In this document: one piece after another, positions 12,178 to 25,060 of the stretch
How positions within the stretch are numbered: position 1 is the stretch's first letter
Layout of the letters: each line of letters starts with the position of its first letter
From: Cerrena zonata
Lineage: Eukaryota; Basidiomycota; Agaricomycetes; Polyporales; Cerrenaceae
Length of the DNA stretch: 64,000 nucleotides
NCBI GenBank assembly: GCA_038087015.1
Contig: JASBNA010000037.1
Span: 186,001 to 250,000 of the forward strand
Reading direction: 5' to 3'
The notes under the pieces: generated by a model
What the model was told of the DNA's origin: nothing
Seen by the model: only the letters and a program-made list of their open reading frames with translations
Database searches by the model: none
Program-made: the position numbers and the translations under genes

Positions 12178-12518
12178 GTTCCTACACACATTTTCAGTGT
12201 ACATTAAGGTATCACCATTATATCTCTTTCGTTCACCATTGGACATGTCGAGAGTATGTTCTTGGAGATGGAATTATGGTGAAGGAATTCAAAGTACTGT
12301 TAAGTGTCAGTACGAAGCTTGAGATCGACTACAGAACTCAACGTGTCAGTGCCCTCATGGCTGAAATCACACATGACGTAATCTACGACGAAAGAGTTAT
12401 TTTTTCATACATTCATATGTATGATACACATAGCATGGAGCCTACGAGGCGTACGTATGTAGCGTATGAAGGAAGAGGAATGTGAGCGGAATATAGTACA
12501 TCGGCCGAGAAAACACAA
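12178..12518. other. Intergenic between convergent genes; nothing seen
   Basis: 341 bp between the stop of the astacin-lectin copy 2 and the stop of the cellobiohydrolase. No gene or clear repeat. Confidence 0.4.
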
Positions 12519-14174
12519 TCAGTAACACTGCGAGTAGTCTGTCGGTGAATAAGTTAGTACCAGTTTAGAACAGAGAGGACGAAGAAGACTCACAGTCGTT
12601 GAGTACATGACAAGTGAAAGGAGAAACACAGGCAGTTGGACCACTGTACCCGATACCACCGCACTGACCCCACTGTGCAACAGTACCGGAACCGCTAGTA
12701 GGGGTGCTACCGCTACTGGTCGTAGGGGGAGTTCCTCCACCGGTGTTGCCTCCACCAGTGGTGGAGTACGTCGAGTCGATGTCACCAAATCGGATGTTGG
12801 AGTAGGTAACGGAAGCGCTTCCTTGCTGGGATTCGACATCAGCAGGCTTACCACCACTGGCTGGGCAAGGACCACGGGTGACTCCGGGAGCGGAAGTGGC
12901 CTTGTCAGGTGGGTAAGAGCTATCGAGCCAGAGCATGCTCGCGGCGTAGTCGTCCCAAACAGAAAGAGCCAACACCATACCGGCATCGAGAGCTTGGCCC
13001 ATCTTGGCCATACCACCGAGTGTTCCGAAATAGTTCTTGTCGCCGAAGGCTTGCTTTTGTTGCACGCAGAAATTGTCGGTGATGGAGTTGACGGGGTCGA
13101 TACCAGGGATGTTGACCTTGGAGTTCTGGATAACCTTGCCATCCTGAACATACAGACGACGGATTTCGGAGAGAGCGCCGGAGGCGGTACCGTCAGCCGT
13201 GACGAATTGGGTGACGATGGTGAACTTGCGACCAGTGTCGACAGTCTTGCCCTTGCCAAGGAAGGTCTGGTCACCCATACGGAAGGAGTTGAAGTCGCAA
13301 CCGTCCTTGTCGCAAATACCTCCGTAACGGTTGTCACCGTCGCCACATTGAGTACCTTGGCATCGAGTCTGGCCACTAGCAGAGCAGACATGAGGGGTGT
13401 ATGCGGCTGCATTGGAGTTGGCTTCCCAAATATCCATCTCACTACAGCATGTGCCGTACTGTCCAGATCCAGAGTTGGCAGAAGTGCCATTCCACCCGAG
13501 GATGTTGGCCTACAAGACAAAGAAAAAAAATATTGAGACATAATTCATGAGAGGCTTAGAATAAGACTTACCTCGCCATTGATGAATTTGATGTCGTGAG
13601 GGCACTGCGAATCGCAGTAACCAGTACCGTACTTGGCACCAGCTTTGTTGGTGGTGAATTTAGACATACCACCATCCTTGTCCATCTGAACGAGGTAAAC
13701 GGCACCGTTCAAACCACAGCCGAGGTTGGACATGTCAACATCGAAACTGAATTCCTGGTTCTTCAGCTTGAACAGCTGGTATGTGCTGTCATCTTGCAGA
13801 AGGTAGACACGAGAGCCGACGTTGCTCCCAGTGACGAATTTGAGCGTGAGGGCATCACCAGTAGAGGTGATACCGTAGGTACCAGAATAGTCAGCACCGT
13901 CGAGAGCGCAGTTCTTAGCGCAAGTCGCGGGATCTGGGCAAAGAGAGGCGTCCCACGTGTTACCGGTGTAGCAGTTAGTGAAACCGCTGGTAGTGTGCAA
14001 CCAACGCCAGTTAGCGTCGAGCACGACTGAGGTTTGGGCTGTGGTGCAGCCACCGCTTTTAGTGCAGTGTTGTGAAGTGAGTTTTGGGTGGTTCTCAGCC
14101 TGCTGTGTACCGACCTGTTGGCCATACACAGAGGCAAGGAAAGAAAAGGCGATCAAGGCTTTGGCACGGAACAT
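12519..14174 (-). CDS. cbhI: GH7 cellobiohydrolase I with C-terminal CBM1
   Basis: Exons 14174-13572, 13509-12594, 12538-12519 (512 aa). A signal peptide of about 18 residues ends at SVYG, so the enzyme is secreted. The GH7 domain follows, with the catalytic motif EMDIWE (E225, D227, E230; 207/209/212 after signal removal), the usual nucleophile, helper Asp and acid/base. A Gly/Thr/Ser/Pro linker leads to a fungal type CBM1 with QWGQCGG and a final YYSQCY that is completed only by the last 20-nt exon. It should release cellobiose from cellulose chain ends. Length and domain order match typical Cel7A/Cel7D proteins. The two introns are 62 and 55 nt. Confidence 0.97.
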
Positions 14175-16545
14175 AGCCTACAGATGTTCGACATTAGATA
14201 TTGCGTCGAGAACGAAAGCTGTATATACATACCAACAAATCAGGAGTAGTCCGGAAGAATGTGGAGGGGGTATGAGTAAATCAGCCTAAAGAAATTTTGT
14301 TAAACGATGTTTCCAACAATGAGAAGAAACAAGTCGTACAACTGTGTGGTGCGACCCTGGGGTCTTGAACGACCTCAAGAGTCTCCTTTATACCTGTAGA
14401 GGACGGTCTGGATGTCCGTCTCGTCTGTAAACATAGCGATGCGGATAAACACAATGTCTTGAAACCGACGCAGCTGATTCACAGAGGTCACAAGTTAATG
14501 AAGGTTATTTGTCGTCCAAAGACATTTGAATTGCGGTTACACAGAATGAATAGTCACGCCGTCATTCTTCGAGTGTAATACCATCCGCTTCGTCAACTCT
14601 CTGCATGGTCAGGTCAATTACGGCTGAAATTCGGTGACGGGTCAAGGTATGTTACTGACTTTTTCATTCGCTTGGCACCATCATCAGGCGAGCCGGGCCT
14701 CCAAATCAGTTCCGGGAAATAACCCGCTGAAGACTGGTAGTGTGCCTTCTCTCGGGCCTGAAAGAATGTGTACCGGTGTCAGTGTGTATAAAATGTAAAA
14801 ATACACCCGTGACCAAGACTTCTCTACCTAGATCATTCGAAGATCCCATCGACGGCACAACTTCGGGCACATTCGTCTGAGAACCTTGTTGTGAATGCCA
14901 CGGTCCATGACATTCCTCGCCTCGAGGGCTTTTGAGAGAAAGCACAGAGTCAGGGCACACTAAGTGATCAACCGAGAGTATGAGCCCGAAGGTCAAAAAA
15001 ACTGTATTAGCATTTTTATTGGCAATAACATGTCGCATTTTCGACACTACCGGCTGAGAGAAAATGGAGAGGAGTACGCAGATATCTAGTATATCGTACA
15101 TTACCTCTAAATGAGGTCTAGACAGTGGAGTATGTCGAAGAGCGAAGCATTCCCGATCTCAAAATTGGCTTTCACAGCTTGCGAATCGGATAGAGTAGTG
15201 CGGGGTAACCAATCGTTGAGCTGGCAGATAACGAGCGATTGGGAAAGCCCGATGGGGATTCGCCGGCATGCGCCCCATGGTAGCAACGACTTCTCAGAAA
15301 AGTCTGCTTATTTTAGAGCATCCGTGAACATAAACGTTCAGCGAAGACAAGGAGTTTCAGTATTATGTCGATCTAAATGGCGTTGAGTATCACGGTGTCG
15401 CCAAAAGGGTGACTGAAAATCAGGAGTTCCGGTTGTCCGCACTGTCGAGTTGGAGAAATGCTTACACGATTGTAAATACCCCAGTTAAACAACAGGGGAG
15501 AGGTGGTCTCGTCGGACCTCAGGCTTCAAGCTTCGGGAAGACGTTGTATCCATAGGCATACCGCACACAAGCACCAAAGAAATTATTCCGCACAGATATT
15601 CGAGCACCATCAGGATAGGATTTGAGTGGGTCGCTCGTTTAGTAGTTGTGACAACTTGGCGGAAATCGGCATCGATTCAGGGAGCAAAGAGATATGAAGG
15701 GAGCAGATTCATTAACATTGATAAAGTTGGGATATTCAAAACAACGATGAGGCAATCGCAGCCAAAATGGCGTATAGTAAGTCGATAGTTGCTTGTAGAG
15801 GTGGATGTTGGTCAATTCAATTGCAAATTGAAATTACCAGTCGTCGGCATTAGACGCCTGTCTCCATAGGCGCTCAGCATGCTGTACAGTGCCAGTGACA
15901 ACTTGTTTTGACGGTCAACCCCTAGCAAGTTCAGTTGTTGCCCAAAATTCATAGACTGACAAGGATCTTTTGAACTCTTTGACGACTATCGGTATGATAA
16001 AATATATACAACGCTCACACAAGACTAACAGAGTATATTTAGTGCCCACATTAAGTTTAACCTTGACGAGGACGACTAAATGTCACCGTGACCCGGGTGA
16101 TGATGTTCGTGGACAACCACATTGTACTGATACTATGTTTCATTTCGAACTGTATGTACTTGGGGGATATTCAAGCTTCAAGGCTCTTCAATCTGCTGAT
16201 CTTTGACTCTCCGAGCAATACTTCTCATGGACCCAGCTCTGAAATATCTTGGGTGATGGATCTGAGGGCTAAGATACTTATAGAGGCTAGCCCAGATCTT
16301 TCATGAACATCTACTGGAATATATACTGCTTGGCCGGGGCACTCGGAATGACACGAGCCACTCTACGCGCTTTTGATCCCACCCAATTTGACTCTCAAAC
16401 AGAGCGGCTTATCTCGTCATCCCTAAATGGATCTGAGAACTTCTCCCGAAATGCAGGATATTCTTAAAGCTGAGGGTCTTACCAACGCGTCTTGTCGGAT
16501 TCCTTTACCTAGACAGTCCAACCCATATACACGACTGTGCCAATC
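14175..16545. other. Intergenic region between cbhI and the nitrate transporter
   Basis: 2.4 kb with no supportable gene; frames are short and without family resemblance. It carries the promoters of both divergent neighbours. A GATAAG site (minus strand, 16408-16413) lies about 135 bp upstream of the transporter start. Confidence 0.45.
14387..14392 (-). promoter_or_regulatory. Candidate TATA box of the cellobiohydrolase gene
   Basis: TATAAA on the minus strand, 213 bp before the ATG. A second TATA-like stretch lies about 50 bp before the ATG, so the choice is not certain. Confidence 0.3.
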
Positions 16546-18796
16546 ATGGACAACGGTGGTAAAACTAGTCTTTGGGCGATGCTTACCACAGTGAAAATCA
16601 ATCCTGAAAACCGCAAGTGTACAACTCTGCCTATTCTTTCCTTGAGAAATCAATATTCTCGAAACTTCCACCTGTATGTCTTCTCACTTCTATACGCATG
16701 TAACGAGATCTTATCTACAGTCTCCAGGTCATGGTTGGGTTTCTGGGTCGCCTTGTATGTGAAGTCTATCAACACGAATACGCGAGATACTGACTCTTAT
16801 CACTATAACAGCTTATCATGGTTCGCCTTTTCCCCACTTATCCCAGAGGCCGTCAAGACGGATCTCAACTTGACAGCTGAAGAAATTGGTAGGTAACTAT
16901 AAATATATGTTTGTTATCTTTCTAACTAACCTTTATATAGGCAACTCAAATATCATCTCTCTCTGCGCTACCCTCGGAGTTCGTCTGATTGTTGGCCCTC
17001 TTGTTGACAGTGAGTTATCGTTTGATTACTATTCAGTGGTGGTTGTTGAACTGCCCCGTTCGCTAGAATATGGTCCCCGAAAGGTCATGGCCGGTGTCCT
17101 TGCTCTTGGCGCGATACCTTCGGGTCTGGCAGGTACGGTGAAGTCGGCGGAAGGTTTATATGTTGTCAGGTTCTTTATCGGTATGCCGTATATTCTCCGT
17201 TCATCGTGCGTTCATAAATCAGTATTAGGTATCCTTGGCGGAACATTTGTTCCATGCCAAACATGGACGACCACGTTCTTCGACCAAAATGTGGTCGGGC
17301 GAGCTAATGCACTAGTGGGAGGTTGGGGAAACTCAGGTGGAGGCTTCACCTTCCTTATCATGGTGGCTCTGTATGATCGTTTAGTTTCTCACGGTCTTTC
17401 TTCCCATACCTCATGGAGAGGTATGTATTTTCGGTATCTCGGTACTTTTATTCGCTCACTCTAATTCTTGCAGCTGCCTTCGCTATCGTCCCTGTTCCTG
17501 TCTTACTGCTTGTTGCTCTCATCACGCTTCTATTTGGAACTGATCATCCGAACGGCAAATGGAGTGATCGGTTTTCGGATCCTAATGATGGTAGGTCCCA
17601 AGACATAGAAGACAACTCATTCGTCGACGGTGAAACCAAAGATGAGACGAGAGCCACGGCGGTGGTTGCCGCAACGAACGAAGGTTAGAAAATGACGAGC
17701 TCATCATTTGTGGTAATGTTAATATTCGAGGACTTTTCACAGATACCAATGCGCTGGGACCCAAGGAAGAATCACTGGGAATGATATACCTTCGCTCATT
17801 GAAGATGCCTTCGACCTGGCTCCCGGGTTTAGCCTATCTGAGTGAGTTGGCTTATTCCAGCTACGATGGAATAGCGCCAGTACTGAATATAACATTAACT
17901 AAAGCGACATTTGGATACGAGCTGGCAATCGACGCGAACCTTGCCAATGTTCTTTTTGGTCTATTCCAATCTCCTACCTTCGGACAAACGAAAGCGGGTT
18001 ATGTACGTCTCCATCTTTTTTACACTTCTGCACCGGATTTACAGGATCTCACTTGTCAGGTCGCAAGTATCTTTGGTCTCCTTAATGTTTTCACCCGGCC
18101 ACTTGGTAAGATTCATTTTTCTTTTGGAAATGCAACACGCTCAAAACAACCACTATTATGTAGGTGGCTATTTTGGTGACTTGGTCTTCGCAAAGTACCG
18201 CGTGCCGGGAAAGAAGTATCTAACTTTGGCCTGCGGGTTGTTACAAGGTCTCCTATCGCTCGCGTTAGGCCTCTACATTGATAATACCACGAACCCGTCG
18301 CGTGAGCAACTTACACTTTTGTAACGCCCCGACCCCCACTCACATTTTGCTCACGCTAGTGACCGTCATCATTGTTATTTTTGTTTTATTAGCGATCGCC
18401 AACGAAGCCGGAAATGGTGCCAATTTTGCACTCGTTCCACATTGCAATCCCGGTAAGCTATTTATTCTGCCAAGTTCGCCGTCTGCTCATGGTAGCATTT
18501 ATAGCTTATAATGGTTTCATGGTACGTGATTGTTCTTTGTCAAAGTACCCACGGATAGGGGCCTGAGAAAGCGTCCATAGAGCGGATTTGTCGGTGCGAT
18601 GGGTAACCTTGGCGGGATCATCTTTGCTTTGATATTTCGTTTCCAATCTAGACCATTTGGAAAGGCTTTCTGGGTATCTGGGGTGGTCGCCGCAGTCAGT
18701 GTCATTCAACTTAAACTTTCCTCCTCTCTGAGCTAAACCCGCCATTCTGATAGGTTATCAATATACTCCTGGCGGTGGTGCCCGTCCCAAAATGAT
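16546..18796 (+). CDS. nrt2: Nitrate/nitrite transporter of the NNP family (MFS)
   Basis: Fifteen exons: 16546-16673, 16728-16754, 16812-16888, 16941-17009, 17067-17180, 17229-17420, 17474-17683, 17743-17841, 17905-18002, 18060-18105, 18164-18301, 18360-18452, 18505-18521, 18581-18694, 18755-18796 (487 aa). All introns are 48-63 nt and GT-AG. It has the 12-helix major facilitator layout and the nitrate-porter motif GGWGNSGGGFTF in helix 5, a second related motif near GAMGNLGGI in helix 11, and the hydrophilic loop between helices 6 and 7 typical of fungal CrnA/NrtA. It should import nitrate across the plasma membrane. The protein ends in VVPVPK, close to the usual family end, so the gene looks intact. 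It lies 161 bp upstream of nitrate reductase on the same strand. Confidence 0.95.
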
Positions 18797-18842
18797 GGGA
18801 GCAGGAAGCTCAGAACCCGCGCGGACGCTCGTTTTTCGCTAC

Positions 18843-18858
18843 TTATCGTTGAGATAAG
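18843..18858. promoter_or_regulatory. Inverted pair of GATA sites upstream of nitrate reductase
   Basis: CTTATC (18843-18848) and GATAAG (18853-18858) face each other across 4 nt in the 161-bp gap between transporter and reductase, about 100 bp before the reductase ATG. A further GATAAT starts at 18874. Paired HGATAR sites are the usual target of AreA/Nit2-type activators of nitrate assimilation. Confidence 0.55.
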
Positions 18859-18957
18859 AGAATGTCGCTTGTGATAATAATATAGTAATACATCCTCTGA
18901 TTCCCTGAGCTGTGTTCCTGCCGTTTGTGCTTTCATTTGGACGACGAGCTGCCCACT

Positions 18958-21900
18958 ATGTCCAATGTACAATCTGAACCTATTACACTGCCTCAACCGT
19001 TTATTCCGCCCTCCTTGCAAGAGCCTTTACGACCATCCCCGAGCGTACCATCAAGCCTCCCACAGCTCCCTGTTGATGATACACCTCTAAAAGTAGCCGA
19101 TGCAGTGAGTTACACGCTCGATCATACGGCTTTTGATTTGGACTCACGCTGCTCTATTCTCATAGGATCTTCGTACCCCCGATAACTGGATAAAGCGAAA
19201 CCCTAAGCTTATCAGGTTAACTGGCCAACATCCATTTAATGTTGAGCCGAATTTAGACGACCTGTTTGATGCCGTATGTGTTCTCTGTCGATCTCCCGAT
19301 ATACGATCTAAAGAAGCTCCGTCTTTATCTAGGGCTTCCTTACTCCGGCACATCTTCACTTCGTACGAAACCACGGTGCTGTTCCTCAAGTTGATGAAGA
19401 GAAATTACGGAATTGGAGGATACGTGTTCATGGACAAGTCAAGAATGAAGTTTCATTGTCATTGGACGATCTACGAACGAATTTTAAGACTGTTACGATC
19501 CCGGTAACTCTGGTATGTGCAGGTAATCGAAGGAAGGAGCAGAATGTTGTGCGCAAGAGTCTAGGATTCAGTTGGGGTGCTGCAGGGGGTAATTAACGTC
19601 TCATTGCACTCTTAATCGCTATTCACATCACATTTCTTTCAGTTTCGACTGCATTGTGGACTGGAGTCTACTTGGCCGACGTCTTGAAATATGTTCAACC
19701 TATCCGTCCTCATGCTAGACATGTGATCTTCGAAGGAACTGACGACCTCCCCAATGGTCGCTACGGAACATCGCAGAAACTCAGTCAGGCTATGAACAGG
19801 GACAAATGCATGCTTATTGGTATACTGAATAATTATGGCGATGTTTGTGCCCCTACTGATATGTTTGATATAGCTTGGGCAATGAACGGTCTTCCCCTCG
19901 AACCGGATCATGGCTTCCCTGTACGCGTGATCATTCCAGGACAGATTGGTGGTCGAATGGTGAAGGTACATATCACAACGTCTAATCAATGAATCGAAAC
20001 TTATATTATTTTTATCTTCGTACCAGTGGTTGAATCGCATAGAGATTTCGGAAAATGAGAGTCAACATTATGCACGTACAATCAAGCATAATTATGATCT
20101 GCATACTAACACGATATTGATACTAGCTTCACTTTTGGGGTACATCATCTGGTATAAATTTGTGTCATGCTTCGTGCTTACTTGCCTCTCCTCAGACAAC
20201 AAAGTCTTGCCGATGGAATTGTCACCTGATCGCGCACGTTCGGAAAAGGACTGGTGGTATGACCCCAAGTAAGTAGGTGAATACATCATATAATTTGCAT
20301 GCTTACGCAGATATATACAGTTACATTATTACGTGAGTACTATCTGAAAAAGTCGTTCACTATGGCATCTCAATCCAGGGTATCTGCTTCACAGAGAACT
20401 CAACGTCAATAGGTGCGTATGCAAGGCACCTAGTTAATTAGAAATCTCTGAACATGTCCCAAATACAGCGCAATAGCGAAACCCAGCCACGATGAAACAC
20501 TTATAATAACGCACGGCGAAGATCCTGGGTGCTATACACTCAGGGGATACGCATACACTGGGGGCGGCCGTCGTGTCACCAGAGTGGAAATATCACTCGA
20601 TGCGGGTGAGACGTGGACCCTTGCCAATATGTGGGCAATCGAGCAATACCCTCGTATACGTTATACTCATAACATCGTAGCGATTACCCAGAAGATCGAT
20701 ACCGCTCTGCCTCTTTCCAGAGCCCCGTCTATGGTACACTGGATCTCACCGAAAGCGATTTCTGCTAGTGAGTCCCATTCTTCCTTCGCACTTTTGCTTG
20801 GTAATAACGCGGATCTAGTTGCTGGTGTTTCTGGGATTTCAAAGTACCGATAGTTGATCTCCTATCGACACACTCAATTGCCGTCCGGGCAATGGATGAG
20901 TCGTTGAACGTTCAATCCAGAGATATGTGGGTAATTTTGATTCTGTTGTTGCGACTCTGTCTCAGTAACTACTCTTTAGGTATTTAAATGCGACGTCTAT
21001 GATGAACAATTGGTATACAGGGTTTCTAGGCGTTTATGTCGCACCTTGTTAACCAAATCATACTAGGTGGTTCCGTGTTGCTATTCATAGAGAAGATACT
21101 CGGCGAGGCTCGATCCTCAGATTTGAGCATCCAACTTTGGCCGGAGGTCGTTCTGGTGGATGGATGGAAGTACGTGTTTCTAAATCCATCAGTCATGCTG
21201 TGTGTTGATCTCGCTCCTGTTTCATAGCGTTTGAAGGCTTCAGGCTTGAATCCTCTTCACCCTGATTTTCAGCCAGCCACTTCTAAACCAGAAGTGCCAC
21301 AAGTTCCCACACAACTCCCCACCAAAATTACGGCGACGAAACCTGGTATTGATCGAAAAATCACTGTTGCTGAATTTTGGGCCCAAGATAAGTCAAAACC
21401 CTGGGTACGTAACGAAGGCGTGCATTATATACGCTAGCACTGAATTCAGGCTGTGTTAGTTCATTGTAAATGGCGAGGTGTATGATGCAACAAAGTATCT
21501 TCAGGACCATCCTGGCGGAGCAGATTCGATTATCCTTATGGCCGGTGAAGATGCTACTGAGGACTTCACTGCGATTCACTCTTCCGATGCTTGGACAAAG
21601 TTATCAGATGTCAGTTGAACATAATTTATACTCCTCTTTTCCCCGTTCACTTATAGTCCATCCCTATAGCTTCACATAGGAACATTGGTCGGATCCCTTT
21701 CTGCGCCTTCCTCTACTGAGCAAGCAATCGGAGCATCCTTCCTTCAACCAAAGCAATGGAAGAATATGACTATTACTGAAATCCGAAGGGAGAATCATGA
21801 TTCATGGTACTTCGTACTTTCCGCATCCAACCCCGAACACGAAATCGGCCTTCCAACAGGTCAACATGTATTCTTACGGGTCAAGCGCAGGGATACAGGC

Positions 21901-22644
21901 GAAGTTGTACAGAGGGCATATACGCCTGTATCACGGGAAGTTGTTCGCGGGAGGATCGAGTTCTTGATCAAGTACGTTCTCGTTGCTCAGTTAACACACG
22001 ATGAACGAAGTGTTAATAATGATCTTGATAGACTGTACTTGCCTACGCCTGAATATCCCAATGGAGGGAAAATGTCCGTTCAACTAGGCCAGATGCACGT
22101 TGGAGATACTATCGAAGTCAAAGGACCGCTTGGGTCTTTCACATGGTTGGGTCCTGGAAGAGTGTCCTTCCATGGTCAAGAGAGGAAAGTCAGAAAAGTC
22201 GGTTTGGTTTGTGGTGGATCTGGTACGCCATTCCATATCCTTCTGTCATGTTTCGTTTTCTCACAACTACCTTTCTCAGGTATCACGCCCATCCTCCAGG
22301 TTCTTCGCGCAATTCTCGAAAATCCCGAAGACCAAACTCGGGTCTGGCTCCTCGACGCTAATAAATCTGAACTCGACATTCTCTGTCGCGAAGAGCTCGA
22401 CGCCTTGGCCAAAACTCATGGGCCGGAGCGATTCAAGCTTCACTACGTCGTGAGCGCGGCCCCTAATGGGTGGACGCATAGTATTGGTCGTATCACCGAC
22501 AACTTGATCAAAGCCCATTTACCCGCCCCATGCGCTGAAGGTCTCATATTGGCTTGTGGACCGGAACCTATGATCTCGCAAACGTTGAAACCGAGCCTGC
22601 AGAAATGCGGTTGGGATATTGAATCATCACTCGTTGTATTTTGA
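18958..22644 (+). CDS. niaD: Assimilatory nitrate reductase (NAD(P)H)
   Basis: Twenty exons: 18958-19104, 19166-19273, 19333-19588, 19643-19819, 19874-19965, 20027-20071, 20127-20139, 20196-20268, 20321-20332, 20395-20412, 20469-20630, 20681-20767, 20819-20926, 20980-21012, 21067-21169, 21228-21404, 21460-21609, 21670-21971, 22032-22222, 22280-22644 (872 aa). Order: Mo-molybdopterin domain (ligand C147 in LVCAGNRR), dimerisation domain, cytochrome b5 with HPGG (heme ligands H554 and H577), FAD domain (RAYTPVS) and NAD(P)H domain ([17 protein letters not shown]), ending in Phe. It reduces nitrate to nitrite in the cytosol. Exon 7 is only 13 nt and is preceded by a GC-AG intron (20072-20126); both are needed to recover HFWDNKVLP. 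The gene looks functional. No nitrite reductase is adjacent. Confidence 0.95.
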
Positions 22645-22789
22645 TGTTGTTCATCAGTGGATGACATGCATGTCATAAACTTGCGAGTGAATTGTTCGCC
22701 AAGAAAATAGGGTGTTATTACAATAATGATAAGCATGTAGAAGAAATAGTAGTGTGACAACAGCTCTTTTAGTTCGCCTCTAGATCCAC

Positions 22790-24686
22790 TTAGCAGTTTT
22801 CCTTTGACAACTCCAACCATATGTCTAAGTTCTCCCAAAGCTTCACTCGCTCTCTCGTCCAATGCTCCCTCCAGGATTTGACACATCCTTCGCAGAAACC
22901 CAAAGTCACCCAGTCAATCGCCGACAGTTCTTGCAATCCACATAACGGATCATAGAGATGACTCTCGAATATACCAGACCTCTTGACCTTTTCATCCCAA
23001 TGTTGCAAAGCTTTCTCGCAAGCGGCAGCACAAATCTGCTGGTCCAAAGAAAGCGGAGGCGTCCCAGGCTCTTGAGACGGGTTTTCTGGCATAGACCCCA
23101 AAGGACAGGGGAATAGATCGATACTGGGCGGTCGATCCGCTGATAAATACCAGTTAAGAACCAAATTTTCCCGTGTTTTGATGAGCATGACAAGGTCGTC
23201 TCTTGAGATGGTGCGTTTGTCAATGTCCTCTTGCGTTTCCCCATCCTTTTCGTCAGTGTCTTGGCCTAAGACAGCACTGCGAAGGAGGTCGTAGTACGCC
23301 CGTTTCAGGATTTCGGGCATATCACACTCCCGAGCAAGGAGGATGGTGGCTGCAGCGTTTGGTACGCGTTCGGATGTAAGCTGGGTGAGATCGGAGGGCC
23401 ACATCGCACGAATAGAGCGTAAGGCGAACTGATATTCTCCTGTGAAGTTAAGCTTGCTAGCAGCTCGCAGGACCGAAGCCAAGATGTGGAACGGAGGAGG
23501 CTCAAAAACATAAGCACTACAAAATAGTCAGTACGGAATAAGCATGAATGATCACAAAACTTACACGCCAGAGTCGATGGCTTTTAGCAATCGCTCAAAG
23601 TCCAAGACAGACACGCCAGAGTCAGAGATGTCATGTTTTGGGACATCGTCACTTCCACGCATAGAAGACATGAGATCTTTGAAATATCGTGACTTGTTCA
23701 CGAGCGTGGAGCGATGAAGCTTGAAAAGAGTCCTTTGGACGCAGATGATCACAGAACCATCGAGAAGCCAGTACTCGTTATGTTTTGTCTCCTTTGGATT
23801 GATGGTGCTAAGGGAGGTTCTTTTTATGGGGGAAGGAGTAGGTGCAGATTTACGGGAGCGTTTGTTCTTACGAGGCTCCTCATCTTCTTCATCCAGTGTA
23901 CGATGCTTTCGTATTTTCGGTGCCGGTTGAGACACAGGCGTGGCCACATGGTTCTTCGTGGGACGGACAATTGACTCTGCGAACGCTTTCTGAGATAGTG
24001 AAGCGCGAGGTTTCGGGGGAGGTTTTTTGAATACGCTTGGACTAGAGGTGCTTGGTGAGGATTGCGACACGGGTGGGAAGCTTACACCTGAGCCACATGT
24101 TAGTTTCTCTATCAGGTCTGGGACTTCAAACGTGTATTCAGCTCACGAGAACGGGGTTTTACAGCGGGCTTTGGACTCGGAGGCGGTAAGAAAGCCGTGA
24201 GTGCTCGATGAACTTCGTCTTGACTGCTCTCTTCAATCGGCCTTCTGGGAGAAAGCGCTTCATCGACCATTTTTGCGTCTTCATCATTTGTTGCATCATC
24301 CGGAGGATCTTCATACATATCTTCCACGTCAGATTGTCCGCCTTCCTTCATGTCGACGTCTACATTTCCTATCTTCAGATTCGGTAGACAATAGGAAAGT
24401 GTTTTGATAAGTACCTTCGGCATCCGATTCACTATCGCTTATAAGGTTTATTGGAGAGGAAGTCCCCCTACCACTACCAGGGGTAGGGATGAGAGGACTC
24501 ATTGGAGTCGTATCCTTCTCCTTCTTTACTCGGATACCAGAGATGGTATCAGGTAACTCGTCCTCGGACGGGTCGAGCTCATCCTGGTTGAGGGCTTGCG
24601 AACTTTTGAATATTGGACTAGATTGTTCTAGAGTGCTCAGAGGGAGGAGGCGTCACGCTGGGTGACTCGGAGGCAAAGGCAGACAT
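22790..24686 (-). CDS. BTB/POZ domain protein (BTB-1)
   Basis: Exons 24686-24657, 24583-24415, 24368-24147, 24087-23565, 23516-22790 (556 aa; introns 46-73 nt). The first 250 residues are low-complexity, rich in Ser/Pro and acidic clusters, with a basic stretch (RKNKRSRK) that may be a nuclear signal. A BTB fold begins near YWLLDGSVIICVQRTLF and continues with KLHRSTLVNKSRYFKDL. A helical C-terminal region follows (ASVLRAASKLNF, then a Cys-containing CEGC motif). This is the common fungal BTB layout; the partner and role are unknown. It shares its architecture with the three tandem BTB genes at 35-42 kb but is clearly more distant from them than they are from each other. Confidence 0.85.
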
Positions 24687-25060
24687 GGTTTAGCAATAAG
24701 TACAAGTCAAGTCTAGGGTTGAGTCTTTGTCTGAGACACTCCAGATCCTCATTTACGCGAATGTAACGCATCATATGACCGTGACAGACCGCGTATTCGC
24801 TGTCACTCACGACCTCATGAGGAGAGACAGAGAATCCAGGACTCGATACGAGCTTCCATGACAACAACAGTATTAGTATAGGGAATCTGATAAGTATGAG
24901 ACTTTGATTCTCCAATCAATGTAGAGCTCAAATATTTGTCCCTACATGGCTGACTCGGACGCTTTCTACTATACCACCAAGCACTGGGCAGAGGTCAAGC
25001 CAATCACATCTTTCTTCCTAAAAATATATCCTTCGAAATTTATATGTAGGACTATCGGGT
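24687..25060. other. Intergenic; nothing seen
   Basis: 374 bp between the BTB-1 start and the stop of the first acyltransferase. The open frames here have no support. Confidence 0.4.

Noticed and set aside
12607..13536. 309-codon plus-strand open frame
   Set aside because: It is antisense to the GH7 cellobiohydrolase, whose catalytic and binding motifs are unmistakable; strong codon bias there opens the opposite frame.
24637..24915. 92-codon minus-strand frame upstream of BTB-1
   Set aside because: It overlaps the BTB-1 first exon, and that exon splices cleanly into the next; the extra upstream part has no support.
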